From Pseudomonas alliivorans (GTDB lineage Bacteria; Pseudomonadota; Gammaproteobacteria; Pseudomonadales; Pseudomonadaceae), in contig NZ_JAFFZW010000003.1 in the NCBI RefSeq assembly GCF_017826695.1, positions 62,001-126,000 on the forward strand: a stretch of DNA of 64,000 nt, written 5' to 3'. The position numbers and the translations under genes were made by a program. A model generated the notes under the pieces. That model saw nothing but the letters and a program-made list of their open reading frames with translations. It ran no database searches and was not told the origin of the DNA. Of the stretch, positions 11,349 through 20,194 are shown piece by piece; positions within the stretch are counted from its first letter, which is position 1, and the number at the start of each line of letters is the position of its first letter.

Positions 11349-12170
11349 ATGGACCAGTACGTCGTCTTCGGTAACCCCATCGGCCACAGCAAGTCGCCAT
11401 TGATTCATCGTCTGTTCGCCGGGCAGACCGGGCAGGCGCTGGATTATCAGGCGTCGCTGGCCCCGCTGGACGATTTCACTGCGTTCGCTCGTGCGTTTTT
11501 CCTGCAAGGGCGTGGCGCCAACGTCACAGTGCCGTTCAAGGAAGAAGCCTTTCGGCTTGCCGACAGCCTGACCGAACGGGCCCGGCGGGCAGGTGCGGTC
11601 AACACCTTGAGCAGGCTCGACGACGGTTCTGTGTTGGGTGACAACACCGATGGCGCTGGCCTGGTGCGCGACCTGACCATCAATTGTCGCGTCAGTCTAC
11701 GCGGGCAGCGCATTCTGTTGCTGGGGGCGGGCGGAGCCGTTCGCGGTGCGCTGGAACCGCTGCTTGCACAACAGCCGCTGGCGCTGGTGATTGCCAATCG
11801 AACGGTGGAAAAAGCTGAAAAACTGGCTCAGGAATTTGCGGACCTCGGCCCTGTATTTGCCAGCAGTTTCGACTGGCTTCAGGAGTCGGTGGACGTGATC
11901 ATCAACGCCACCTCCGCGAGCCTTGCCGGTGAACTGCCGCCGATCTCGCCCAGCCTGATCGAGCCGGGCAAGACCTTCTGCTACGACATGATGTATGGCA
12001 AGGAGCCTACGGCGTTCTGCCGCTGGGCCACTGAGCAGGGTGCTGCGCAGTCGGTCGATGGCCTGGGCATGCTCGTCGAGCAGGCTGCCGAAGCTTTTCT
12101 GCTGTGGCGCGGCGTCCGTCCTGACTCAGCGCCGGTGCTTGCCGAACTGCGCGGGCAGTTGGCCGGCTGA
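11349..12170 (+). CDS. aroE: Shikimate dehydrogenase (NADP+)
   Basis: Reduces 3-dehydroshikimate to shikimate with NADPH in the aromatic amino acid pathway. Substrate-binding residues lie in [14 protein letters not shown] near the N-terminus; the catalytic Lys is in [11 protein letters not shown] and the Asp in [10 protein letters not shown]. The NADP fold is marked by [13 protein letters not shown] and ANRTVEKAE. Start at 11349 follows AGGAACCACA; 273 residues is typical. It follows hemF on the same strand and converges with the sulP gene. Confidence 0.98.
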   Translation: MDQYVVFGNPIGHSKSPLIHRLFAGQTGQALDYQASLAPLDDFTAFARAFFLQGRGANVTVPFKEEAFRLADSLTERARRAGAVNTLSRLDDGSVLGDNTDGAGLVRDLTINCRVSLRGQRILLLGAGGAVRGALEPLLAQQPLALVIANRTVEKAEKLAQEFADLGPVFASSFDWLQESVDVIINATSASLAGELPPISPSLIEPGKTFCYDMMYGKEPTAFCRWATEQGAAQSVDGLGMLVEQAAEAFLLWRGVRPDSAPVLAELRGQLAG

Positions 12171-12197
12171 CGCAGCCCAGAACGCTTTCGATTGACC

Positions 12198-13766
12198 TCA
12201 ATCCTCAAACACAATCGGGCATTGATCGGCGCCTTCGAGCTTGTGCAGTTCCTCGATCACCTGCGGTCTCGCATGGCGCAGCACCAGCGCCCTGCCCTGT
12301 CTGGCCAGGCGGCGCGCTTCCTGATGCAGCATTTCGACGCCTGAGTAATCAATGAAGTTGATCTGTTGCGCCTCGATCACTACACGCTGGCCCTGGGTGC
12401 GTTGCAGGCGGGTTTGCAGGTAGTGGCTGGCGCCGAAGAAGATCGAGCCGCCGACGCGCAGGATGTCCTCGTCGCCTTCACGCAACTGCTGCACGCGGGG
12501 CTGCGAGGTGCGTTTGAGGTAAAAGAACAGCGAAGCCAGCACGCCTGCGTAAATAGCCGTCTGCAGCTCCAGCAGCAAGGTGGCCAGGCAGGTCAGCGCC
12601 ATCACGAAGAACTCCGAGCGGCTGACCCGGAACAACGCCGTAATACCACGACGATCAATAAGCCCCCAACAGATCAGCAGAATGGACGCCGCCATGCTGG
12701 GGATCGGTATGTGGGCGATTACCGAGGCCCCGGCAACCGCAAACAATGCGACCCACAAAGCCGAAAAAACCCCAGCCAGTGGCGAGCGGGCACCGGCTTC
12801 GTAGTTGAGCGCAGCACGCGTGAACGAGCCTGCCGACAGATAGCCGGAGAACAGCGGCCCGATCATGTTCGACAGGCCTTGCGCCCGGACTTCCTGGTTG
12901 GCGTTGAGCATCTGTTGCGAACGCGTCGACAGCGAGCGTGCAATCGACAGGCTGTTGACCAGCCCGAGCATGCCGACGGCTACGGCCGTCGGCAGCAGTT
13001 TGAGGATCAGCTCGGCATCCAGCGGCAGAGGGGCGAAGGGTGGCAGGCTTCCGGCAAAGGCGCTGACCAGCCTGACGTGGCCGAACATCGCAGGCCATAA
13101 CCAGACCAGCAGGCTGCTCGCGACCAACGCGATCAATAGCGTGGGCCAGCGCGGCATCAGCAATTTCAGGACAATGCCCAGCGTGAGGGTCACCAGACCC
13201 AGCGCGAGCGACAGCGTGTCGACCTCGCCCCGGTGCTCAAGCAATGCGGTCAGGCTGTCGAGGGCTGTGGTCTGGCTGGGCAGATTGATGCCCATCAAGT
13301 TGGGTATTTGCCCCAACGCGATCACGACAGCAGCCCCCAGCGTGAATCCGATCACCACCGAGTGCGAGACGAAATTCACCAGCGCACCAAAGCGCACCAT
13401 GCCGAGCAGGAGCTGGAAGACCCCGGCAATGAACGTCAGTAGCAGGATCAGGGTGATGTAATCCTGACTCGCCGGAACCGCAAGCGGGCTGACGCTGGCA
13501 TACAGCACGATGGAGATGGCGGCGGTCGGGCCGCAGATCAGATGCCAGGAAGAGCCCCACAGGCAGGCGATGATCACTGGAACGATCGCGGCATACAGGC
13601 CGTACTCGGGAGGCAACCCGGCGATCAGCGCGTAGGCGATGGATTGCGGCAGGGCCAGAATGGCGCCGCTCAACCCCACTAACGCATCACGCCCGACGCT
13701 GGCGCGGGTCTGCTGAGGAAGCCAGGCCAGAAAAGGCAGGAATTTATGGCGGTTGAGCCAGCGCAT
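12198..13766 (-). CDS. SulP family anion permease with C-terminal STAS domain
   Basis: A polytopic inner-membrane transporter of the SLC26/SulP family (522 residues). The N-terminal family signature LPQSIAYALIAGLPPEYGLYA is followed by about a dozen hydrophobic segments, and a STAS domain occupies roughly the last 110 residues (IEAQQINFIDYSGVEMLHQEARRL). The substrate could be sulfate or another anion; sequence alone does not decide. The start at 13766 (MRWLNRHK) has GAGGGAC upstream and is preferred over a frame opening 66 bases earlier. The choline-sulfate genes further along make sulfate plausible. Confidence 0.85.
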   Translation of the reverse strand: MRWLNRHKFLPFLAWLPQQTRASVGRDALVGLSGAILALPQSIAYALIAGLPPEYGLYAAIVPVIIACLWGSSWHLICGPTAAISIVLYASVSPLAVPASQDYITLILLLTFIAGVFQLLLGMVRFGALVNFVSHSVVIGFTLGAAVVIALGQIPNLMGINLPSQTTALDSLTALLEHRGEVDTLSLALGLVTLTLGIVLKLLMPRWPTLLIALVASSLLVWLWPAMFGHVRLVSAFAGSLPPFAPLPLDAELILKLLPTAVAVGMLGLVNSLSIARSLSTRSQQMLNANQEVRAQGLSNMIGPLFSGYLSAGSFTRAALNYEAGARSPLAGVFSALWVALFAVAGASVIAHIPIPSMAASILLICWGLIDRRGITALFRVSRSEFFVMALTCLATLLLELQTAIYAGVLASLFFYLKRTSQPRVQQLREGDEDILRVGGSIFFGASHYLQTRLQRTQGQRVVIEAQQINFIDYSGVEMLHQEARRLARQGRALVLRHARPQVIEELHKLEGADQCPIVFED

Positions 13767-13878
13767 CGGTCCCTCATGATTGGTGAATTGCTGCCAGATT
13801 ACACGCCTGTGGCTCGACCTGATCGTGTACATGCCCTGTGCATGTTGTTAATTCTGCCTGAATAAACGCAGGCGTTAG

Positions 13879-13958
13879 TGTGGGAGCGGACTCGTCCGCG
13901 AGCGTTGCACTTCGGCCCCTGCCTTTCTATCGCGTGTCAGCGCCTCGTCGCTGACACG
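13879..13958. repeat. REP-type palindrome and second hairpin
   Basis: GTGTGGGAGCGGACTCGTCC and the following GCGAG match the common Pseudomonas REP type. About 30 bases on, CGTGTCAGCG-CCTCGT-CGCTGACACG forms a perfect 10-bp hairpin (13933-13958). Both lie in the gap between the sulP promoter side and the small exported protein gene. Confidence 0.65.
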
Positions 13959-14001
13959 TCTTGCGTCTGATACAGCGTGGGCGGGTAGCAAGTGCTTCAA
14001 C

Positions 14002-14319
14002 CTAATTCATTACATAACACTTCGACGTTGCGACGTTCTGGTCCGACCCCATGCCGGCACCTTTGAGCATGCAGATGGCATAGTGTTTCTTGTTGAGCAC
14101 CGTCACCACCGGGCCGTCCTGCGCCACGTAGGAAGACACCACTTTTGCGCCGTCATTGAGCATCTTCTCCAGAGAAACGTCGGTCGCCTCCAGCTTGGTC
14201 GGGACTTCCAGTGCATTGCCCACCACTTTGGCCCCAGTCTCCGGTGGCCAGCCCGCTGCCGAGGCGAAAGTCGTACTCAGGACCAAAGCCAGCGGAAGCG
14301 ACATCAGTAATTTTTTCAT
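14002..14319 (-). CDS. Small exported protein of unknown function
   Basis: I do not recognise a named family. The 105-residue product has a clear signal peptide (MKKLLMSLPLALVLSTTFASA) with predicted cleavage before AGWPPETGAK. The mature part of about 84 residues contains two Cys residues (in ICMLKGAGMG and TSKCYVMN) that could form a disulfide. The start at 14319 has GGAGA at good spacing; in-frame ATGs just upstream overlap that site. It stands alone between the sulP and choline-binding protein genes, on the same strand as the latter. Confidence 0.75.
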   Translation of the reverse strand: MKKLLMSLPLALVLSTTFASAAGWPPETGAKVVGNALEVPTKLEATDVSLEKMLNDGAKVVSSYVAQDGPVVTVLNKKHYAICMLKGAGMGSDQNVATSKCYVMN

Positions 14320-14476
14320 CAGCATTCTCCAGTTCAGCCGGTAGGTGCTGCACGGCCCACGAGTGTCCACGGGATGCAGCGACGCCCGTATTTAGCACGT
14401 ACCCGCGCGCGCTGAAGAAATGTGAGGAAAACTTAATCCGTCGCTACCTGTGTTGCAGGGCGGCGCAAACGTGTGT

Positions 14477-15403
14477 TCAAAGCTTCGCCTTCACCGCCGC
14501 CAGCGCTTCCTTGTCGTCGATGGTTTTCACCCCATCCAGCCATTTATCCAATACCGCCGGGTTGGCCTTGATCCACGCCTTGGCAGCTTCGGTGTTGCTG
14601 ACCTTCTTGTTCACCACATCGGCCATGATGGTGTTTTCCATGTCCAGCGTGAAGCTCAGATTGGTCAGGAGTTTGCCCACGTTCGGGCAGGCTTCGGCGT
14701 AGCCTTTGCGGGTCAGTGTAAAGACAGAGCCGGTGTCTCCGAAGTATTTTTCGCCACCCTTGAGGTAATGCATGCCCTTGATCTGCACATTCATCGGGTG
14801 CGGGGTCCAGCCCAGAAACACCACGAACGATTTGCGCTTCACGTTACGATTGACCTCGGCGAGCATTGCCTGCTCGCTGGATTCCACCAGCTTCCAGCCG
14901 CCCAGATCGAACTCGTTCTTCTTGATGATTTCCTGAAGCGACAGGTTGGCGGGCGCGCCGGAGCCGATGCCGTAAATCTTCTTGCTGAACTTGTCGGCGA
15001 ATGTGTTCAGGTCGGCGAAGGTGTGTACGCCTGCATCCCAGACGTAGTCGGGCACGGCCAGGGTAAATTCGGTGCCTTCCAGGTTTTTCGCCAACTGGGT
15101 GACGTCACCGGTGGCCACGAATTTGTCGTGGAAGCCCTGCTGCGCCGGCATCCAGTTGCCCAGAAAAACGTCCAGTTGTCCGTCTTTCAGACCACCATAG
15201 GCAATCGGCACCGCGAGCGTGTCGATCCTGGTCTTGTAACCGAGGCCTTCAAGCACAACGCTGGTGATTGCGTTCGTGGCGGCGATGTCGCTCCAGCCCG
15301 GGTCTGCCATCCGGACGGTGCTGCAACTGGCATCTGCGGCGTGGACCGCAACGCTCCCCAACGTCATGACACTGACCGCCAGTGTGGTGAATAGCTTTCT
15401 CAT
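14477..15403 (-). CDS. Choline-type ABC transporter periplasmic binding protein (ChoX-like)
   Basis: Periplasmic binding protein of the glycine-betaine/choline OpuAC family, closest in pattern to ChoX. A signal peptide (MRKLFTTLAVSVMTLGSVAVHA) leads to a 286-residue mature domain with MADPGWSDIAATNAI, VFLGNWMPAQQ and VVFLGWTPHPMN, the tryptophan-containing segments that form the aromatic cage for quaternary amines. It lies 37 bases after betC on the same strand, so it likely captures choline or choline-O-sulfate. No permease or ATPase gene is adjacent. Start 15403 follows AAAGGGG. Confidence 0.88.
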   Translation of the reverse strand: MRKLFTTLAVSVMTLGSVAVHAADASCSTVRMADPGWSDIAATNAITSVVLEGLGYKTRIDTLAVPIAYGGLKDGQLDVFLGNWMPAQQGFHDKFVATGDVTQLAKNLEGTEFTLAVPDYVWDAGVHTFADLNTFADKFSKKIYGIGSGAPANLSLQEIIKKNEFDLGGWKLVESSEQAMLAEVNRNVKRKSFVVFLGWTPHPMNVQIKGMHYLKGGEKYFGDTGSVFTLTRKGYAEACPNVGKLLTNLSFTLDMENTIMADVVNKKVSNTEAAKAWIKANPAVLDKWLDGVKTIDDKEALAAVKAKL

Positions 15404-15440
15404 CGGTGTACCCCTTTTGATTTTCTTGGTGTGGGCAGGG

Positions 15441-16946
15441 TCAGGGTTGCGGATAACGTGCCTTGCGCTCCAGATCGTCCAGATCAATGTGGTTGCGCAT
15501 GTATTGCTGACTGGCGTCGACCAGTGGCTGGTGATCCCAACTCTTCAGCTTGCCGGTTGCCAGCGATTTGGCGACGAAGCGCCGCCTGCGCTGGCTGGCG
15601 AGCACCTGATGGTGTATCGCCGGTATGTCCCATCTGGCCCGTGCTTCGGCCAGGAAGTCGTTGAACAGTTGCTGATAGTCAGGTGACTGGCTCAGGTCCT
15701 CCAGTTCCTCCGGATCATTCTTCACATCGAACAGCAGGCAGGGATCCTGCTCCGAATAGATGAATTTGTAGGCGCCGCGACGGATCATCATCAACGGGCT
15801 GGTCGTGCCTTCGGCCATGTATTCGCCAAAGACTTCATCGTGACCGGCCTTGCCTTTCAGGTGCGGCAGCAGGGAGCGACCGTCCAGCGGCAACCCTTTG
15901 TCGAGCTTGCCGTCGGCCAGATCGACGAAGGTCGGTAACAGGTCGGCGGTGGACACTGAGGCTTTCACGCGATGTGGCTTGAACTGGCCAGGCGCGTACA
16001 CCACCAACGGCACGCGCGCGGCCATCTCGAACCAGTGCATTTTGTACCAGAGGCCCTTCTCGCCCAGCATGTCGCCGTGATCGCCGGAGAACACCACGAT
16101 GGTGTCTTCGGCCAGCCCTACCTCGGAAAGCGTCTGCATCAATTTGCCGACGTTCATATCAATGTAGCTGCAGGCGCCGAAGTAGGCGCGTCGCGCATCG
16201 CGGATCTTGTGCGCCGGCATGGGTTTGTCCCACAGGTCATAGACCTTGAGCAGGCGTTTCGAATGCGGATCCAGCGCGCTCTGATTGGCGTGCAGCGGCG
16301 GCATCGGTATCTCGACGTCGTCGTATAGGTCCCAGAACGGTCGGGTGATGGTATACGGGTCGTGGGGGTGGGTCATCGAGACCGTCAGGCAAAACGGCGC
16401 ATCGCCGTCCTCGCGCACGTGGTCATAAAGGTACTGCTGCGCCTTGAAGACGACTTCTTCATCGAAATCCAGCTGATTGGTGCGTACGCAGGGCCCGGCC
16501 TGCAGCACTGACGACATGTTGTGATACCAGCTCGGGCGTACGTCCGGCTCGTCCCAGTTCACGGCCCAGCCGTAATCCGCCGGGTAGATGTCGCTGGTGA
16601 GGCGTTCTTCGTAGCCGTGCAACTGATCCGGTCCGCAGAAATGCATCTTGCCGGCCAGTGCCGTCTTGTAGCCCTGAGCCCGCAGGTAGTGAGCGTAGGT
16701 CGGAACGTCAGCCGGGAAATCGGCAGCGTTGTCGTACGCGCCGATCTTGCTGGGTAACTGGCCGCTGACCAGCGTAAACCGCGAGGGTGCACACAGCGGG
16801 CTGTTGCAATACGCCGAATCGAACACCACGCCTTGAGCGGCGAGGCGGGACAGGTTCGGCATCAGAATCGGCGAGGGGGCGTAGAACGGCAACATCGGCG
16901 CGGCCATTTGATCGGCCATGATGAACAGAATATTTTTGCGCTTCAT
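15441..16946 (-). CDS. betC: Choline-sulfatase
   Basis: Hydrolyses choline-O-sulfate to choline and sulfate, feeding glycine betaine synthesis and sulfur supply. It has the sulfatase signature Cys52-A-P-S-Arg56, whose Cys is converted to formylglycine, and N-terminal metal ligands in IMADQ. FSGDHGDMLGEKGLWYK carries the second metal site. The C-terminal YMRNHIDLDDLERKARYP region resembles the choline-sulfatase C-terminal domain. I chose ATG at 16946 (MKRKNILF); an in-frame ATG at 16964 would add six residues. It is divergent from its likely LysR regulator. Confidence 0.94.
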   Translation of the reverse strand: MKRKNILFIMADQMAAPMLPFYAPSPILMPNLSRLAAQGVVFDSAYCNSPLCAPSRFTLVSGQLPSKIGAYDNAADFPADVPTYAHYLRAQGYKTALAGKMHFCGPDQLHGYEERLTSDIYPADYGWAVNWDEPDVRPSWYHNMSSVLQAGPCVRTNQLDFDEEVVFKAQQYLYDHVREDGDAPFCLTVSMTHPHDPYTITRPFWDLYDDVEIPMPPLHANQSALDPHSKRLLKVYDLWDKPMPAHKIRDARRAYFGACSYIDMNVGKLMQTLSEVGLAEDTIVVFSGDHGDMLGEKGLWYKMHWFEMAARVPLVVYAPGQFKPHRVKASVSTADLLPTFVDLADGKLDKGLPLDGRSLLPHLKGKAGHDEVFGEYMAEGTTSPLMMIRRGAYKFIYSEQDPCLLFDVKNDPEELEDLSQSPDYQQLFNDFLAEARARWDIPAIHHQVLASQRRRRFVAKSLATGKLKSWDHQPLVDASQQYMRNHIDLDDLERKARYPQP

Positions 16947-17005
16947 GTAATCGCTGCATCCCATAGTGAAGAGTTATGCGAAAGTGCCGGTAACGAGAAT
17001 GAAGG

Positions 17006-17062
17006 CCACAGTAGCTGTGGTAAAGCCCATATGAAGAGATGTCTAGGATAAGCTCAGCTTAT
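17006..17062. promoter_or_regulatory. Two palindromes in the betC-regulator divergent region
   Basis: Two inverted repeats lie between betC and the LysR gene. CCACAG-TAG-CTGTGG is at 17006-17020, and ATAAGCT-C-AGCTTAT at 17048-17062. The second is a perfect 7-bp palindrome whose last bases are the first two of the regulator start codon. They are candidates for binding of the LysR protein and would allow control of both genes and autorepression. This is an inference from position and symmetry. Confidence 0.5.
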
Positions 17063-18011
17063 GTATAAATTGCTCGGTTATCTGTCGCTGGATCTGTTGC
17101 GCTCGTTCGAAGCGGCGGCCCGGTTGCGCAGCTTCACGGCAGCCGCCATCGAACTGGGCACCACGCAGCCTGCGGTCAGCCAGCAGATCAAGCGTCTGGA
17201 AGAACAACTGGCGACGCGACTGTTTGATCGCATCTATCGGGGCATCGAGCTGACCGAAGCGGGCGAGGTCCTGTTCAGTCATGTACAGACTGGCATGCAG
17301 TCCATCGAGAGCGGTCTGGTGGCGATCACTGACCAGGGGCAGCATGAGGTGCTTCAGGTCGCCACGGATTTTGCTTTTGCATCCTACTGGCTGATGCCCA
17401 GACTGCACCGTTTTCACAAGGTCAATCCGGACGTGGACGTCAGCCTGGTGACCAGCGAGCGTACCCATAGCATGCTGCGCCCGGATATCGACGTCGCTGT
17501 GCTGTTCGGCGATGGGCGCTTCAAGCAGGGCGAAAGTCATTGGCTGTTCAGCGAGGAAGTATTTCCAGTATGCAGCCCACAGTTGATTGCAGGTCGAGCA
17601 CTGCCTTTGCCCAACGACGCCTTGCGTGAGTTTCCGTTGCTGCACTTGCGCGGTGAAAGCAACAACAACTGGTTCGATTGGGGCGGCGTATTTCGGGCGC
17701 TGGACATACCCCAGTCACCGGCACCAGGACAATTGCGTTTCGACAACTACACGCTGCTGATCCAGGCTGCGATTGGCGGCCAGGGCGTGGCCATCGGCTG
17801 GCGGCATCTGATCGACGATCTACTCGAGCAGGGCCTGCTGTGTCGTCCTGTCGCGGCTTCGGCGGTGTCCGGTTACGGGTACTACGTGGTGCTGCCACAG
17901 CGCAAACGCCGTGTGCAGATCGTCCAGCAGTTCGTCGACTGGTTGACCCGCGAGCAGGCGCTGAGCGGTGTTTCTCTGACGGGCAGGCCGTTGCCTTTCA
18001 TTGCGGTGTGA
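17061..18011 (+). CDS. LysR-type regulator of choline-sulfate use
   Basis: LysR-family transcription factor of 316 residues. The N-terminal winged helix-turn-helix is SFTAAAIELGTTQPAVSQQIKRLE at about residues 25-48 and is followed by the usual effector-binding domain. It is divergent from betC with about 115 bases between, the arrangement of the choline-sulfate utilisation regulator in Pseudomonas and rhizobia. Its job is therefore inferred to be activation of betC and the binding-protein gene, with choline or choline sulfate as the inducer. The DOPA-dioxygenase-like gene begins 31 bases downstream. Confidence 0.88.
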   Translation: MYKLLGYLSLDLLRSFEAAARLRSFTAAAIELGTTQPAVSQQIKRLEEQLATRLFDRIYRGIELTEAGEVLFSHVQTGMQSIESGLVAITDQGQHEVLQVATDFAFASYWLMPRLHRFHKVNPDVDVSLVTSERTHSMLRPDIDVAVLFGDGRFKQGESHWLFSEEVFPVCSPQLIAGRALPLPNDALREFPLLHLRGESNNNWFDWGGVFRALDIPQSPAPGQLRFDNYTLLIQAAIGGQGVAIGWRHLIDDLLEQGLLCRPVAASAVSGYGYYVVLPQRKRRVQIVQQFVDWLTREQALSGVSLTGRPLPFIAV

Positions 18012-18042
18012 TCGGATTATTTTCAGGTTAAGGAGGACGCTC

Positions 18043-18375
18043 ATGGCGGGTATTCAGGATTATCACGCCCACGTTTATTTCGATGCAAACACGCTCGAGC
18101 AGGCGCGTGCCCTGTGTGAAGAAGCCGCTGACAAGTTTGCCGTGAAGATGGGACGGGTTCATCAGAAACGCGTCGGCCCGCACCCGGACTGGAGCTGTCA
18201 GTTGGCGTTCGGACATGCGCAGCTGGCCGACCTGATGCTCTGGCTGGCGCTTAACCGCAACGGTCTGGTGGTGTTCACCCATCCGCTGACAGGCAATGAG
18301 CGACTCGATCATACCGAGCATGCCATCTGGATGGGCGCGGTGCGGCCCCTGGACCTGAGCGTTTTCGACGACTGA
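18043..18375 (+). CDS. DOPA 4,5-dioxygenase family protein
   Basis: A 110-residue protein with the pattern of the DOPA-dioxygenase-like family: YHAHVYFD at residues 6-13, RVGPHPDW and FTHPLTG. These three His-containing segments are the expected metal ligands. Members cleave catechols such as DOPA extradiolically in fungi and plants; the bacterial role is not established. The start has a perfect AAGGAGG site. It follows the LysR gene closely and may be co-transcribed, though no functional link to choline sulfate is evident. Confidence 0.82.
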   Translation: MAGIQDYHAHVYFDANTLEQARALCEEAADKFAVKMGRVHQKRVGPHPDWSCQLAFGHAQLADLMLWLALNRNGLVVFTHPLTGNERLDHTEHAIWMGAVRPLDLSVFDD

Positions 18376-18601
18376 CAAGCCCGGCACCGGGTCTTTCTCC
18401 CCATGATGCTATGTCGACCGTCAGCCAAAATCTGCGGTGTAACATGGCCCCGCCAAAAAACGTGACCGCTCGGTCCGTTGAAGTGCAGATCAGCGAAAAG
18501 TGATCATTCATTTGCCTGTGTATCAGGCATCAGGGGCAGTTGCAGGCCACGCTTCCGGCCTGCGCTGAATGCTGAGAGACCAAGACAGAGGATCATGAGA
18601 G

Positions 18602-19426
18602 ATGCCGGATCTAATCATCGAAGGCAAGAAGCTTCACTACTCTGACCAAGGCAGCGGGCCGGTTCTTTTACTCGGGCACAGCTATCTCTGGGACCGGAAC
18701 ATGTGGAGCGCGCAGATTGACCTTCTGGCCAGTCATTATCGTGTGATCGTGCCTGACCTATGGGGGCATGGTGAATCCGGTGCGTTTCCTGACGGCACCG
18801 GGAACCTGAGCGATTTCGCCCGCCACGCGCTGGCATTGCTCGACCACTTGAACATCAGGCGCTGCACCATTATCGGTTTGTCGGTCGGCGGCATGTGGGG
18901 CGCAATCGCTGCGCTTTCCGCGCCCGAGCGCATCAACGGTCTGGTGCTGATGGACACCTATCTGGGCAGTGAATCAGAGGCCATGAAAGCCTACTACTTC
19001 TCCCTGCTCGACAAAGTGGAAGCTGCAGGCAGCTTTTCCGAACAACTGCTGGACGTGGTGGTGCCGATCTTCTTCCGCCCCGGCATCGACCCGCAGTCGC
19101 CCGTGTGCCAGGGACTGAGAACCGCACTGGCCAGCATGAGCTCGGAGCAACTGCGCCAGATCGTGGTGCCGGTCGGACGTATCATTTTCGGACGCGAGGA
19201 CCGGCTTGGGCTCCTGCATCAGCTGGATGCCGATACCACATTGATCATGTGCGGCGACGCCGACATTCCGAGGCCGCCAACGGAAACCCGCGAGATGGCC
19301 CGCCTGATTGGCTGTCCTTATGTGCTGGTACCAGAGGCCGGGCATATCGCCAATCTGGAAAACCCGGCGTTCGTCTCGGGTGCCCTGATGGCGTTTCTGG
19401 CCGGGCTGCATCAAAAGACTGCGTAG
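18602..19426 (+). CDS. Alpha/beta hydrolase
   Basis: A 274-residue alpha/beta-hydrolase fold protein. The nucleophile elbow is GLSVGG with Ser94; the probable acid is in MCGDADIPRP and the catalytic His in EAGHIANLENP. The oxyanion region GHSYLWDRNMWSAQ is also typical. It has no signal peptide and so is probably cytoplasmic. Substrate unknown; lactonase or ester hydrolase activity are both possible. The 226 bases before it contain a short GC hairpin (18380-18391) and GCAGGCC/GGCCTGC (18542-18563) but no gene. Confidence 0.82.
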   Translation: MPDLIIEGKKLHYSDQGSGPVLLLGHSYLWDRNMWSAQIDLLASHYRVIVPDLWGHGESGAFPDGTGNLSDFARHALALLDHLNIRRCTIIGLSVGGMWGAIAALSAPERINGLVLMDTYLGSESEAMKAYYFSLLDKVEAAGSFSEQLLDVVVPIFFRPGIDPQSPVCQGLRTALASMSSEQLRQIVVPVGRIIFGREDRLGLLHQLDADTTLIMCGDADIPRPPTETREMARLIGCPYVLVPEAGHIANLENPAFVSGALMAFLAGLHQKTA

Positions 19427-19454
19427 TGTCTTTCCCACGTTGAAATGCGCGCCC

Positions 19455-19590
19455 TGCGTGGGATGCGGACGTGTCCGCGAAGACTTTGTTCCAAGCGCTG
19501 TATCTGGATCGGATGTCCTGGCTTCTTCGTGGACAAGTCCACTCCCATCTGGTGTGCTCGGCTTGGGAGGCGCACTTGTCCGCGAAGTTG
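19455..19590. repeat. Cluster of three REP-like palindromic units
   Basis: Three related segments in alternating orientation occur between the hydrolase and the CigR-like gene: GTGGGATGCGGACGTGTCCG, its opposite TCGTGGACAAGTCCACTCCC, and GGGAGGCGCACTTGTCCGCG. They match the Pseudomonas REP family and fill the convergent intergenic space, where such clusters usually lie. Confidence 0.7.
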
Positions 19591-19595
19591 CCGGG

Positions 19596-20069
19596 TCAGT
19601 TCAGTACACCGTCCAGAATCGCATAGACAATTCCCGAGCCGACGGCGATCAGCACGACATCGGTGCCCAGTCGACGCCATTCATACCCGTCGTAATGCGG
19701 CAGCAATTGCAGCGAGCGAGGGTCCAGGCGTTTGCCGTAGCCTGGCGGCAATGGTCGGCCTTTGGCGATATGAATGCCGGGAGGCAGCGGCTGACCACGG
19801 CCAATAACGTCACGGTGTTGCTGGAAGGTCTCACGCACCGGCCCGAAGTCCTGTGGCGGGCCGCGACGATTGTCGTGACTGGCTGGCCCCGGGCCTTTGC
19901 CATTGCCGCGATTGCCGGGGCCGTCGTTGTCGCGCGGGCCTTGCTGGTGGCCGCCGCGATTGTCGTCCGGGCCGTTGCCACGCTGATCGGGCGGTGCGGC
20001 CTGGAGCAGCGGACTGGCGCTGATCATCAGGATACCCAGGCCGGTGATGATGCGGTTTGGCAGTTTCAT
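19596..20069 (-). CDS. CigR/RcnB-like exported protein
   Basis: A 157-residue exported protein. A signal peptide ends near residue 24 (LQAAPPDQ). Next is a low-complexity stretch rich in Gly, Asn, Arg, Asp and Pro (about residues 27-70). The C-terminal RcnB-type domain has LPPGYGKRLDPRSLQLLP and a final hydrophobic segment (VVLIAVGSGIVYAILDGVLN). This layout is that of CigR-family proteins, described as anti-virulence regulators in Salmonella; RcnB itself acts in Ni/Co homeostasis. The function here is not known. Its 3' end abuts a REP cluster. Confidence 0.78.
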   Translation of the reverse strand: MKLPNRIITGLGILMISASPLLQAAPPDQRGNGPDDNRGGHQQGPRDNDGPGNRGNGKGPGPASHDNRRGPPQDFGPVRETFQQHRDVIGRGQPLPPGIHIAKGRPLPPGYGKRLDPRSLQLLPHYDGYEWRRLGTDVVLIAVGSGIVYAILDGVLN

Positions 20070-20099
20070 GGGATGCTCCTCGGCTCCACGCTGTGCAGC

Positions 20100-20131
20100 A
20101 AAAAGGGGTTCATGACCTGGTCATGAACCCC
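20100..20131 (-). terminator. Intrinsic terminator of trpBA
   Basis: On the reverse strand GGGGTTCATGACC-A-GGTCATGAACCCC is followed by TTTTT. This 13-bp near-perfect stem (tip opened to form a loop) with a U-tract stands 64 bases after trpA and fits a strong rho-independent terminator. Confidence 0.88.
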
Positions 20132-20194
20132 TTGTGTCTTGCTATGTAGAACCGCTGCTGGCGCTTTGATTCCTCTGTATCGGAATCTTTACCC

